Part shown: positions 1 through 12,400 of the stretch, piece after piece
Layout of the letters: each line of letters starts with the position of its first letter
How positions within the stretch are numbered: position 1 is the first letter of the stretch
Translations under genes and position numbers: made by a program
DNA from: Patiria miniata
Taxonomy: Eukaryota; Echinodermata; Asteroidea; Valvatida; Asterinidae
Reading direction: 5' to 3'
Assembly: GCF_015706575.1 (NCBI RefSeq)
Contig: NW_024037074.1
Location: 21,069,334 to 21,133,333 of the forward strand
DNA: 64,000 bases
The notes under the pieces: generated by a model
The model's database searches: none
Told to the model about the DNA's origin: nothing
Seen by the model: only the letters and a program-made list of their open reading frames with translations

Positions 1-3000
1 TCCCTTACTATCTTTCAACCAAGTTTGTTTTTCAACAATAATTACGCCAGTTACTTTTCGGATGGCTGCAAATGATGGACTATAGCTTTAATTAAACAAT
101 CATGCAGAGAGCCTATAACTTCCCATCAGAGCCTATAACTTTCCATTCACCCTTGATGCCCCCCTCATAACATGCCTATCACCACCACAAAATTATTTCA
201 TTAATGTTCATCTTTGTACCAGTACACCGAGTTCCACTAGTCCATATGTATATTAGGTCTATAGGTTTTTGGAAGTGAGAGGTACATTTTTGCCACGAGA
301 TTTCACTTTCACGTGAGGCAATTTTTTTCAGTTTCCATATTAAATTGAGATGCAATTTGTAACAATTTTACAAAGGCCTTTTTAATTTTGCTATTTAAGG
401 GTTCCGGAAGCGCGCTACCTGAGGTGGACTTTCAGGCTCTAGGCCTGCTGCCAACCTCGTGCCCCATGGGTACGATCTTGCAGTGTCATGTTGTTTCCCA
501 TCATGCCTTGCGCGATCGTAACCCCTGGAATTGTGTAATTCAAATATACCAAAATACGGTACATTATAATTAGGGCTGCAGTTTATCCGTTTTACGTGCC
601 GACGCCATCTTTAAAATGTTAAAAGTTGTGATTTTGAAGAACGTTGTGTTAAGTAGCAAAGATTTGTATTAAATGTACGTGCCTTTACAACCACAGATAC
701 AGGGGTTTTTTTTTGCAAAAAACGTGGCTGACATAATCCATATCGTACAGGCTTCGCGACTTTTGAATCATTTTTTTTCGTACGTGACGTTACGTGCAAA
801 GCTAAGCACGCGAGCGCGAGCGCATTATGGGCGCGCCCGGCGTGTAATCTTCGAAATGCCCGCGCAGTACGCTGTGAATAGCCATTCAGTGTCATTTACG
901 TCATCATCACAGCCAGGGGTTAGTGTAAGGAACGAGCACGCGCCCCTGGAGTCGAGGCTGGCCTGCTGCATTCGTAATGACGCCATACTGAATGCCACTA
1001 CCTGCTGTATTCAAACAAGTTGTCGAATCGAATCCGCGTCACAAAGACGCATGTTAAAGAGAATAACAAAACATTTCTTTGAACTATATCTTATATTTTT
1101 TAAGCATACGCAAGAGCTAGACTTAGTTCCGTCAGTTCAGCGTTCTCTTCAACAAATTCGACACTTTTTTCTATTAATACATTTTCTACTTGTATGTTGT
1201 ATTCCAAACAAAACATTTTTTGGTTTTTTTGTCCTTTTTGTTTTGGGAACAAACAGATCCACTTTGCGAGCAGACTGGCTTCCGGTCTGTACATTATCAT
1301 TACTGATTGTGGGGCGGGAACCATCCTACCCCAAGGACAGAGTTATTGTCTGGCAGCCTATATAATTCGAAATAAAGTAATAATTCAATTAATGAAAATG
1401 GCGCGAAAAAGTGAATTTTTAAAGTTTTGTATTACTAGGAAAAGGAATGTATTTTGGGATGAAACTCGAAAATAGCACGGGAATGCATCTTTAACATGTT
1501 TACCGTCAAAATTACATCATACAAACGTGTCCATTGATTTATTTTCTTATTTCCTGCAGCTACATATGCACCTGCCAATTTCCAGTTGTCCATGAAGGAT
1601 AGATACTTTGCAGCATGCCGTCTGATTGCCAGATATCACTCAAACAGTTTCATTTCCACAACTTGACAAGCTTATTGATCAGTGCGTATTTTTAGATGGC
1701 AGTTAATCATCGCTTTAAAAAGGGCGATTGTAAACTAGCCTTGTGGTATTACGTCGACACCTTGAGCACTGTGTTGGGTGGCGCGGCAGCGAAGGCGTAG
1801 TCTACGTAGACAGAAAGGAAGGCAGGAGTGTCCGTACAAAACAAGATTATGTTGAATGAAATGTTATTTCCATTCGATTAAGCAGGAAGGAGGACCAGGT
1901 GCAAGACGGGATATTAAGCGTGATGAGTTGATTATTTCGGCACGATCGGAGGGCCTACCGTTGGCTGTTGTTATTTCCGTTATGTGGAACAACGCTAAGT
2001 GCATGAACACCTCTGAGGGAATTGTTGGGCTATGGTAATACGCCTTTAGCCGAGTGACGTAATTCTGGCTTTTTTATCATCATGAAGATATTTTTTTTCT
2101 TTCTTTCAAAACATTCTTTGAAAAACGCAACGAAGAGATCTTGATCTCGAAATAAATTATGACTCCACGTGGGAACAGCAGAGGGCGCTGTGGTTATTAT
2201 CAACTCGTATTGGCCGCCTCTAGTGAAGGACATAATCTTTGTTCGAACTTTCGATTTTGACCAACACATCCGTGATATTTCAAATTTTGAAAAACATTTT
2301 CAAATTTATAAATGCTTAGCGAATAAATTATGTTTTACTCGAAGGTACTATACCGTATATTGCGCTACAGGGTCGCGCCTCTGACAAGAACGTTTTCTAA
2401 AAACTTGTACAAAAAAATTTAAAAAGACTATTTGTTCAGATCTGTGACATTTTCCGGCGCCGTTTATCTACGTATACAATTACCAAACTGCAGAGAAAGT
2501 AAATGTAAATCAAAAAGCATTACAAAAACATGTATTACAAATATTATTAAAAAGTCATCACTCAATTTTGCCAATCTTAATTTGCCGTTGCTTCAGTTCT
2601 TTTTTTATGTACTTAACCATAATGCAACGCCTCATCCATGCATCTTATGAAGTCTTTGCTTCCGCCACTGACTTGATCTATTGAACATGATTTTTTTTTA
2701 TTAAATCATTCTGATATACCTCAATGACCAATTTCAGTATGTTGACCGAGAACAAAAATTACCTTCAGTGGTTAGTGGTCAGTCGGGCCAATATGGTAAC
2801 CTACACAATTTTTGAAACTCAGGATCACCTATATTGGTATACCTCAACAAGTTCAAAACCACTTGACGCTATTTTCCTTACGCCATTTTTCATTTCATTG
2901 CAACATTTCTCATTTTTAGACTCTTTCTTTGGACATATTCCTCTAGCTTTTTAAAACAAACTCCCCGCCTGTGAAAAAGGTAATATAATTAGACATTCAA

Positions 3001-3422
3001 ATCAAACTCCCCAAAACATTCTTCTGGAATCGGAAAATGGCATCGGGTTGATTTGTGTCCTCTAGTGTTTATTTAATTAGTTTTCAAAGCACGTATCCGA
3101 ATACCCACATGGGGATGATATTTTCCTATATAGACCATAAGCCCCCTGACTATATAGAGAATAAAACATTACTCATTCAACAACGAGACGTATAGAAATC
3201 GTTTCAGTTGCGCCACAATAATTAAAGAAGAAAATTTAACGTAAGAAGAATGCCCATCGGAATTATCAAAATAGACTCCGAATGGGAGAATTTAATAGCA
3301 AAATAAGTTATAACAATTTTATAAGATTTTGCGGTTGGATTTTTCTCCCTTTTATTGTGTTATCTGTAGAGGCCTGTTTTCCCAATTTAAAACTCTAGTC
3401 TTGCATAAATTTAACAACTGAC
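1..3422. other. Intron of HDC; no coding exon seen
   Basis: AT-rich DNA downstream (in HDC orientation) of exon 5. Positions about 175-1000 are a diverged copy of a dispersed repeat also present at 25690-26060 in the same orientation. The 230-codon open frame at 673-1365 has low-complexity, transposon-like composition and no recognisable domain. Confidence 0.5.
175..440 (+). repeat. Dispersed repeat, copy 1
   Basis: Shares ordered blocks with 25690-25955: CACAAAATTATTTC, TTCCACTAGTCCA, TTTTTCAGTTTCCAT, and a GAAGCGCGC followed by CAACTTTCAGGCT-like text. Similarity resumes at about 945-965 versus 26028-26045 (GGAGTCGAGGCTG). The class is unknown. Confidence 0.6.
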
Positions 3423-3493
3423 CTGGAGAACGCCACCTCCCTTGCCATTTTCATTCCGATGCATGAAACTTGCTGGAAGACCAATCATTGCAC
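3423..3493 (-). CDS. HDC: HDC exon 5 (last one inside the window)
   Basis: 71 nt, residues 123-146. Acceptor ctctacag, donor gtcagt. It codes [12 protein letters not shown], then a variable loop, then GGGVLQ. It ends in phase 0. The expected next block (S/T-x-SE-x-T-L-V-ALLAAR) was not found in positions 1-3422, so the gene continues past the left edge. Confidence 0.9.
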
Positions 3494-6400
3494 CTGTAGA
3501 GCAAAGTCAACAAAACAGGTTAGTATTGCGTAACCACGTCAGGTAAAGCTGTGACATTTCAAGTGACTCACTAAACCTGTTTCTTTTTCTTTCAATTCCT
3601 CCAAGGTAAACATAGCGTCCCTCTTAAATGTTTGCCAGATATCTCCATATACACCCATACCTAACCCAGCGATGCAATACCATTGCCATTGGACTCCGCC
3701 TTAACGCATTAGGTCTATCAATGCCAGAGGGCGGTACATTATGCCGATGATGCGCGACGGACAGTTACGGACTTGAATCCAAGTCTTGTACAAAGCCCAA
3801 AGCTTTGATTTCAAGATCAACCCGGGCACGTCAATTCTATCATGAAGGCCCCCTTCAATGGCGAAAGCACTATGCTAGCCATTGTTCAGATAATCCGTCA
3901 CGGGGCAATTGCTTTGGACAATAGTGTGCATTATGCACGCTTCACGCTACCTCCAGCGAACGTATGTGTCTCCATTTGAAAACTTGAATTGAAAAATATA
4001 TACACATATACTGAAACGTTGAAATGGTATCTCATTTGCCTTTAGTGCCCCTCCCCCATTCCCCCAGAAGTTTGACCTTGTAACAATACCAACTTTATTT
4101 ATTGACGTTATTCCAGGTCACGTCGAGGATGATTTTCAATGGGCCATCATTAAAAAACATAAGATGAAAAAGTATTTTAAAAATACATTGAGGAAATGAC
4201 ATAATTGTGAAAATAGAATTCATTAAAATAAAAAAAGCCAAAGAACATGTTATAAGCAATGATTTTTTTTAAGACCTAGTTACGCTGCTGCCTCTTCACG
4301 GCCTTTTAAAAGATGAAAATGAGAGAAGAAAATGACGACAATTGTGACGAGAACGATTTAACGAAGAGAATTTTAAATGTTAAGCTTTGCATATTAATAC
4401 GGGCAGGATTTACAGTGCATGTATTAAAGGTCTTTTTTTTAGTAAAGTATAAGCTGCATTACGTTGTATAACCTTACCGAGCCAGTCCATCACAATGATT
4501 TCCAGTTCAGTACATGCTGGACTCGATGCCTATGTGGAAAGTACAAATATATGCAATGATGAAAACGAGCAAAACCAAACAAAACCGCTGGTTCGTAATT
4601 TTCTTTGCCTTACAAATTTCAAATAACCATTTGTTGTTTTAAATAAATGGAACCATTATTATATAGTCACCGTAACCACGAAGTATATGTTTTCCCGGCC
4701 AATTTCCTAAAACGTTCATTCACTTCTGAAAATCGGTCATTCATTTTCGTCTGAATTTGAGAATCGCTCTGAACACGCGTTTCATTTTCGCTACCAGAGC
4801 ATTCGATTACATTTCAGTTCAATCAATTAAGTGATTGAGCAGCACCTTTCGTTTATGCTCATTCAGATTCGTTTACAAGACTTCCTTTTCGCTTTTAGAG
4901 GGCGATTTCAAACATTGGCCATTCTATTTCAATTTTAGTTTAATGTTATGTGATGCGATCTGCTATTTTGAATGACAAAAATGTACTTCTGATTGCACAT
5001 TCACGAAATTGTATTCCAGAACTCTGCGCGAAAAGGTGTGTTTGCGTAAATGAATGCACAGGTAACGGAATTGGCCGTCTGTTTCTCAAAACCGAATGCA
5101 CGGACAATGAAAACGATTTAACTTTCGTTGAATTGAAAAAGGATTAAAGAAGTGCATTCATATTCAGACAAAAATGAAAGACTTGTTTTTATAAGTGAAT
5201 GAACATTTTAGGAAATTGGCCGGGAACCCTATATTAAACACCCAAGTCCACTCCAGAGTTTCTTCATGAAAACTGCTAAATGACAAATGTTGATTTCACG
5301 AAGTACCCCTGAAGTGTGCGCGCGCACATCGGACACTGGCGCGAACGATTTTCGTTTTCACAAAGTTACAACACTGTTACGAAAATACGATTTGGATAAA
5401 AACGTTTTAAACGTTTGACAGAAATGTGATTAATCCGTATTTTTGTAGGATTACAGAAAATTGTATTATAAAGCTTTCAAACCGGTGAAATAAAGATGAG
5501 TGTTACCGGTACTCCATGAAAACGAAATGACCGATTCAGCGCACAGTGTGTAGGCCTACATGAGTATTACTTCTTGAAAATGAAAATCACTCGGTTCTGT
5601 GAAAGGCGCGCGTAACGCGAACTCAAGTCCACTTGGTGTTACTTCGTGGTGTCGCTGACGATATGGGACCCAGAGTAATTCTTGTAATTGGAGTTTAAAG
5701 TGCTCTGATACGTATATCGTCTTGTTATAAATTTAATTTAAAAAATAGCACGTTCATCCGTGGGAAGCATCAAAGGCTTTAAGATTATCTACACAACGGC
5801 TGACGCGAACCAATGACAGTATCAATCCACACTTACCCAGGTGAAGCCCAAACAACTGATTGCATCTGCCACCATATCTCCAAGCAAGGAAGGGAAACTA
5901 TTCAATGCAGGGAAGTAAGCATGCATGTGAGGGCTTTGCCAATGGGTTACCTGGGGGAAAACAAGAGTTATTTATTGTGTAATTCTTTAATTATACTGCG
6001 TAGCACGGCGACTCAGTGGCTTGGATTCAATTGACAGAATTTGGTGTTTTCTTGTCTCTATTTTAAAGTTGGTGTGTTCGTGCTGTTTGGGTGTGGGACC
6101 TTGAAAAATCGATTTTCAAATTGAATTGATAATTTTCTAGCATTACATTAGTTATGAGCTTTCCAATAAGATATCGCACGAAAAAAATCTGCTCATGACA
6201 AGTAATCAAATAATTTATTTCAACCTTTGAATTAAGAGCGGGACGCTCCTTTTTCGTTCTGAATATTGAGTGTGCGCAATTTCTGAACTGCTTGGAACAG
6301 GCCATTTAAAACCAATTTTTAAAACTATAGACAGGCCTGCAAAAATAAAGCAGCAAAATTATTTGTTATAGGACATTACTTTCGTTATAATGTCGTTCGG

Positions 6401-9400
6401 AAAAGAAAATCGAAATTTTGAAAGCACGCATATATCAACTTTAAGCCTTGTATGATAAATAGCCCTGTTCCCCTACTCCATATTATCTGCCTACACATTA
6501 TCTGCGCTTATATTGTAAGACGGTTAATTAAACTGAAATCGACAGAAAAGCCTACTCTGTGGAGGTGTGAAACATCTGTCCAGATGCCTCCGTTTAATCA
6601 GTTTCACGCAAAATGTCTTGTACCGCATACACACAAATGACATTGTGTGAAATTCATTAGTGAAGCCCATGTTCTCGAAATTTCCGCGTAATTACAGTGC
6701 CAAAAGCAAAGTACATGTAATGCAAATCACTGCACTACAGGAGTGCCAAGTCTTTCAGTGTCCAAATAAATATAATACGGGAGATGCTTAAATTAAGGGG
6801 TCATGTGATGACTTTTCTTAGGAACACATGTCATGTTGTGCATCTGTCTACTCCTCTTAAGTATATGAAAACTATTTGACATCCCTTCTTATCATTAGGA
6901 AGACACCGTTCAGTTTGGGGGTTTTCTGTTCAAATTGTGAACCCAAAATTTGCTCATTGAAAACGTTTGTGAGAAAGGTTTGCTCATTGGCTTACTGCGA
7001 TATATTGATACAACAACGAATCACCAAAGCAAAGAAAATTTACGACTGCAAAATATTCAAAATTCTAGCAACTTCGTGTTCTGAAATAGCTGTAACATTG
7101 AGGTTTATGCCCCGGGAATGACATCACAATTTTGCTTAAGAAGATGGAAATTTGTATCAGCATAAAACCATAATGAGGCACCAAAATATCCTTGAAAATG
7201 GCAAACCGAAAATTGAAAATCAGGTTAGGCCCTATGGACACAAAGGCGCATTGTCAAGGATTGCAATACAAAAAAATTACATTGCATGGGACAAGAAGTG
7301 CCACGAATAACCTCGTTGGGTACCGCATCGTATTGAGACTTATAAACTTATAAGAAGACCGTAGAGAAGTGTGGGTTTAGCCACGGATCCTAGACACCAG
7401 GATAAACGACTGTTCTGAGCTCTAGTACAAAATGCACTCAGTGGACTTGCCTTAAAGAGGTTGTGGAATGCTCGAAGACATTTCCGTCATTTTTCGAGTA
7501 TAAGTAGCCTAAGGTGTGATGAAATAACAACAACTATTGTGTCTGTCATGAAATGGGTACAAAGGTACTTTTGAGAGCTGTTTTTCATGCAGGTCCTGTT
7601 TCGACCCGAACGTGCAATTTGTGTAAAAGTCGTCGTTGGGGCAGCAAACAAAACACAGTAAATCGTGACGTAATAAACAGGACTCCCGATGCAGCTTAGT
7701 ATAAACGAGTCCTGTTTATTACGTCACGATTTACTATGTTTTGTTTGCTGCCCCCAACGACGAATTTACACAAATTGCACGTTCGGGTCGAAACAGGACC
7801 TGAAAACAGCTCTCAAAAGTACCTTTTGTACTCATTTCATGACAGACACAATAGTCGTTTTTATTTCATCACACCTTAGGCTACATATACCCGAAAAAAT
7901 GACGGAAATGTCTTCGAGCATTCCACAACCTCTTTAATACCCGTTGGCTTGTAATCGCGAATTTTCCAGGTGTACCATTGTGTTGGGTTTTCACATGACA
8001 TCTAAAACGGAAATATTCATAAAACTGTAAGCAAAACTACTCCTTATTTAAGATGTTTTGCAGGGCGGGGGTACGAGCGAAATCAGAGTATCCCAGCGTC
8101 CTGTTTGCAGGGCGGGGGTACGAGCGAACTTGCACTCGTGTCTTTGGCGACTTCAGTATATTAAAACAGAACGTTAAATACGGTACAGACAGTCAGTGAG
8201 TGACAGTGAAACTTTTGATCCCTCAACTGTCATGTAAAAGAGATCAGTGGATCCCAAACGCGCGAAAAATCCTTCGGTACCCGACTACTCTCCTATATGC
8301 ATGTAGTAATGACATGAAGGCTGGAAACCAAACATGACCATTGTGTCAGACCCCGTAGCTTAGTAAAAAAAAATATCCAGGTACAAATAAATAAGTACGG
8401 AAGCGTAGAAGGGCCAAAAGAAATTAAGAAAAAAATAGCTCCTATCTCGCCGCGGCGAATTACTATCTCGCCGCGGCGAGTTACTATCTCGCCGCGGCGA
8501 GTTACTATGTCGCCGCGGCAAATTACTATTTTGTATAGGTGAGCGTCGGGCACAACTATATGGGGTCCTATGGAACGCCAAAGAGGCATCGGCGTAGCCA
8601 GGGTTTTCATCCTAGGGGACTTGGAGGGGGGGGGGGCTTGAGGTTACAATGGAGGGGCGCCCCAAAATTTCATCCGAGCTGAAAGGCCGTGAGACAGGGT
8701 TCCTTCACCGGATATCCGCCCAATACCCGCCCTAGTCTAGTGTCCCACATACCACTCGGCCGGGCCACTATAGATGCACTACATTAATCAGTGTTCCACT
8801 CGCGCTCGCGGGATAACTAACTACCACTATTCAATTTCCAAGGGACCGTAATAAACAGCCACTCGCGAAAAAAAAACCGCAGAAAATCGCTGGAAAAAAA
8901 TTGACCTAGGCCTATATTCTTCCAGGTAGCCATGGTAACTCATATTGAGGTGTTTTTCTACGGATGCCAAATTTTCAGTGGGGGGGGGGGGCGACTGGGC
9001 GTGCGAACTTTTTATGGGGCGGGGCGTGATAGACTTTTGAAATCGGTGTTGAAATAAGGTAATTCCCCAATCTTTTTTTTTTTTAGGAATCCTCACAAGT
9101 TGTTATTTTACGAGTAGTTGAACACTTATAATATTCCGAATTTAAGCTTAATATGTTGCAGACGCTTGTGTTACATCTCCTATCACCGAGGTCCAGCTCG
9201 GATTTTGCCGAGCAAAAAAACATGGTCAGTGGCCGATTTTGCCGCTACGTTGACGTGTATATGACATGCGCATTATTAGCATATTAATTAGCGTGACTCT
9301 GCGTGACTTCGCGTGGGCCTCTGTATAGACCAATGTAAACCAACCAAAAAAATTTAATATTGTATTGGTAGAGAACTCGTGAAGGAGGGAGTCGTAAACT

Positions 9401-12400
9401 TTGTAACTGCATTCCATATGGATAGAACCTTATTAATATTCGTGACGCTTAAAAATATTGAAAAATGACGAACTCAAAGCCTATTTTTCTATTGTAATGA
9501 AAAACACTGAATAGTAGGATCATGATAGGGAAAGAAACTCCAAAAGTGTCTCTGAGATACGGCCTTCGAAACGGGAGAAATTGATGTTAAAAGATTTTAG
9601 CCCGCGAACATCAAAATGTCTGTGTAACGGTAATTTGAGCTTGTTTCATTCAAAATCGGTCGTAACAATCGCAAGGCCGAACATTACAGTAATTACTTTT
9701 CTGCCCTCTGAGAGATGCAATTATAATATTGAATAGTTGGCTGGGTCATCCTCATCCCGTACGCTAATGGACCTGGCATTGCAAGTGGATAAATCACCTG
9801 TTGCCGCCCACTGAACTTCGTTTTCTTTCTTAATTTATTCTTAACAAACAAGAAAGGACAACTTTATTATTACAATTCATTTATCGGACGTACTAGAGGA
9901 GTTATTATAGAATCCAGCCCTGTATGGGTGATTAGGGTGTTAGTTTTGCCAATGTTGATCAAAGATCGCAAAAATCCATCACCACTCGCAAAAATCCTTC
10001 ACCGATTGTGACAGTCAATCATCGATTGCAAAACCCCACTGCCTATCGATAAAGTGCATCGCCGATTCGTTGATCACATTAAATGCCTCTTTGGCGTTCC
10101 ATAGAACCCAAGGAGTATCGCTATTCGTCGTGCCTGACGCTTGCCGATGCAAGATAGTAAGTCGCCGCGGCGAGATAGAAAGTCATTGAGCGAGATAGTA
10201 ACTTGCCGCGGCGAGATAGTAACTCGCCGCGGCGAGATAGTTACTCGCCGCGGCGAGATAGTAACTCGCCGCGGCGAGATAGTAACTCGAGGAGCTAATT
10301 TTTTCTTAATTTCTTTTGGCCCTTCTACGCTTCCGTAAATAAGAGCGTGTTAAAGCATGGAGGTAGATTATACCTGCATGGTTAAAGCCCGGTTCATACT
10401 TCACTCTAATGCGAATGCGAAACGAATTTGACGTCATGAAGCATTCGCTGCGAAATTCGCCCGAGTTGAAATATATTCAACTTTTACGAATTCGCAGCGC
10501 GAATACTTGCCACGACGTCACAAATTCGCGTTCGCTTTCGCTTTCGCGCCGAGTATGAACCGGGCTTAAGGCAAAGAAATGCCACACAATCGGCGCAGAA
10601 ATATGCGATAAATTAATGTGCGACATCGCAGAAATCTGCGCACGTGCTGAATCATAGACTGGCCCCCAGTCATTTGCTTTTCAAACCGCGCCGAATTTGC
10701 TTTTGCCGTGGTGAATTTGCTTTTGCCGCGGCGAATTTTGTTTTGCCGCGGCGAATTTTGTTTTGCCGTGGGGAATTTTGCTTTTGCCGCCAAGAATTTG
10801 CTTTTGCCGTGGGGAATTTGTTTTTGCCGCGGAGAATTTGCTTTTGCCGCGAAGAATTTGTTTTTGTCGTGACTGTTGTAAGCCACCGTAGAAGAGAGTA
10901 TTACATCTACTGCGGAATATTCTAACTTTAATTCCCCCAAACAAACGCATATACAAGCCCAGACCTGTTCAGTATAGTTGTGGGAATCATATACCTAATG
11001 AATGATAGTTATTGTGGGGACCAAAGACGTTGTGGGGACAGACGGAAGTCCCCACAACTTGGTCGAAATTTTCTTAGCAACTGAACATTTTCCCACACCT
11101 TCCATCGCTGGCACCCATAATGCTTTTAATATGTCACTAGAATGTCTTTCTTTTCTTTTCTTTTTTAGCCAAACGATATTTTAAGTGATAGTAATGGCGT
11201 CCGGGAGTTTTTCTTTTTACTTTGTAATATATTTAAACAAAAACAAATAGACGCAATTTTTTGTACTCGCTGTGTAAGATCCAGCCCTCACTTTAAAAAC
11301 AATTTCGGTAAAACACCGTTCGGTATTGTTATTTGCCCAATATTAGCCTGAAATACCTCAAATGTGGGGTAATTTGTATTATTGACCAAATTAGGGGACG
11401 CCATTTGCCAAAAACTGTTGGTCTTTGATATGTTCACCAACACTCGACAAACTATCAAACTATTTGCCCAACTTTTTTAGTGATTTTAATAAAACGTATT
11501 TAAGACGTTTAATGGTAAGCACTCAAAAACGTAAAACTTGCAGACAACATCTCATTTCTCATAAACTTCATTTACCTGTCTTTAATAATAGACATATTAA
11601 CCAGCGCCCTGAGTACCTAATTGTTGGTAGATACGTGCGCTATAAAAGACTTCGATATTATTATTATAGTGCGACTCAGATGCCAATCATAATTACTTAA
11701 CATCACAACTCCAAGGTAATACAATGCTTACATCAACAAAAAAATTAAAAGAAAAGCCTGGAAATTAAAACTAGTTAATATTTCAGTTCATTAAACAAAG
11801 AATAAACACAAGTAAAAACTCCATGTCTCGAAAACAAATTATGTGAATGTTACAGAAACGTTTATTATATGAGTACAAACTCACCCCCGGGAGGATAACT
11901 CGCTCCACGTCTTTGAAAATATCCTCCCACTTTTCACCTTCCTCTGGTGCCTCATCTGGTACTAGACTCTTCATGTAGCCTGGTTGGACATCGGGGAATG
12001 TACGTCGTGTCCTTATGGTGGTTAAATACTCCACAATGAAATCCACAACTTCTTTACCTGAAAAATTGATATATTAAAGTAATATTTTGACATGGAAACA
12101 ACGAAAACCGAGGATTTTATCATATCCAAGTGGCCACCCAAACTGTAGCTATACGCACTAGAATGTCAAGTACATTGGATATAGTTTCCACCGCAATGCC
12201 CCCATTCACGAGTATATCATCCCTGCACGCATCTTCGATGTTTATAATTATGGCAGATCCTATAGCCTTAGTTTTTGGTACACTGTATCGAGAAATATTG
12301 AGGTTCAATAACAATAACCCATATACTAAGGTTCAATAACAATTACCCATATACTACTCGGTCATTTTTCGGTACTTTGGTACTTGGAAGCTTCAAAAGT

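Noticed and set aside
673..1365. 230-codon plus-strand frame
   Set aside because: Part of a dispersed repeat region; Phe/Leu/Cys-rich without any recognisable motif.
10566..10956. Lys/Gln/Ser-rich frames on both strands
   Set aside because: By-products of the 20-bp minisatellite at 10693-10872.
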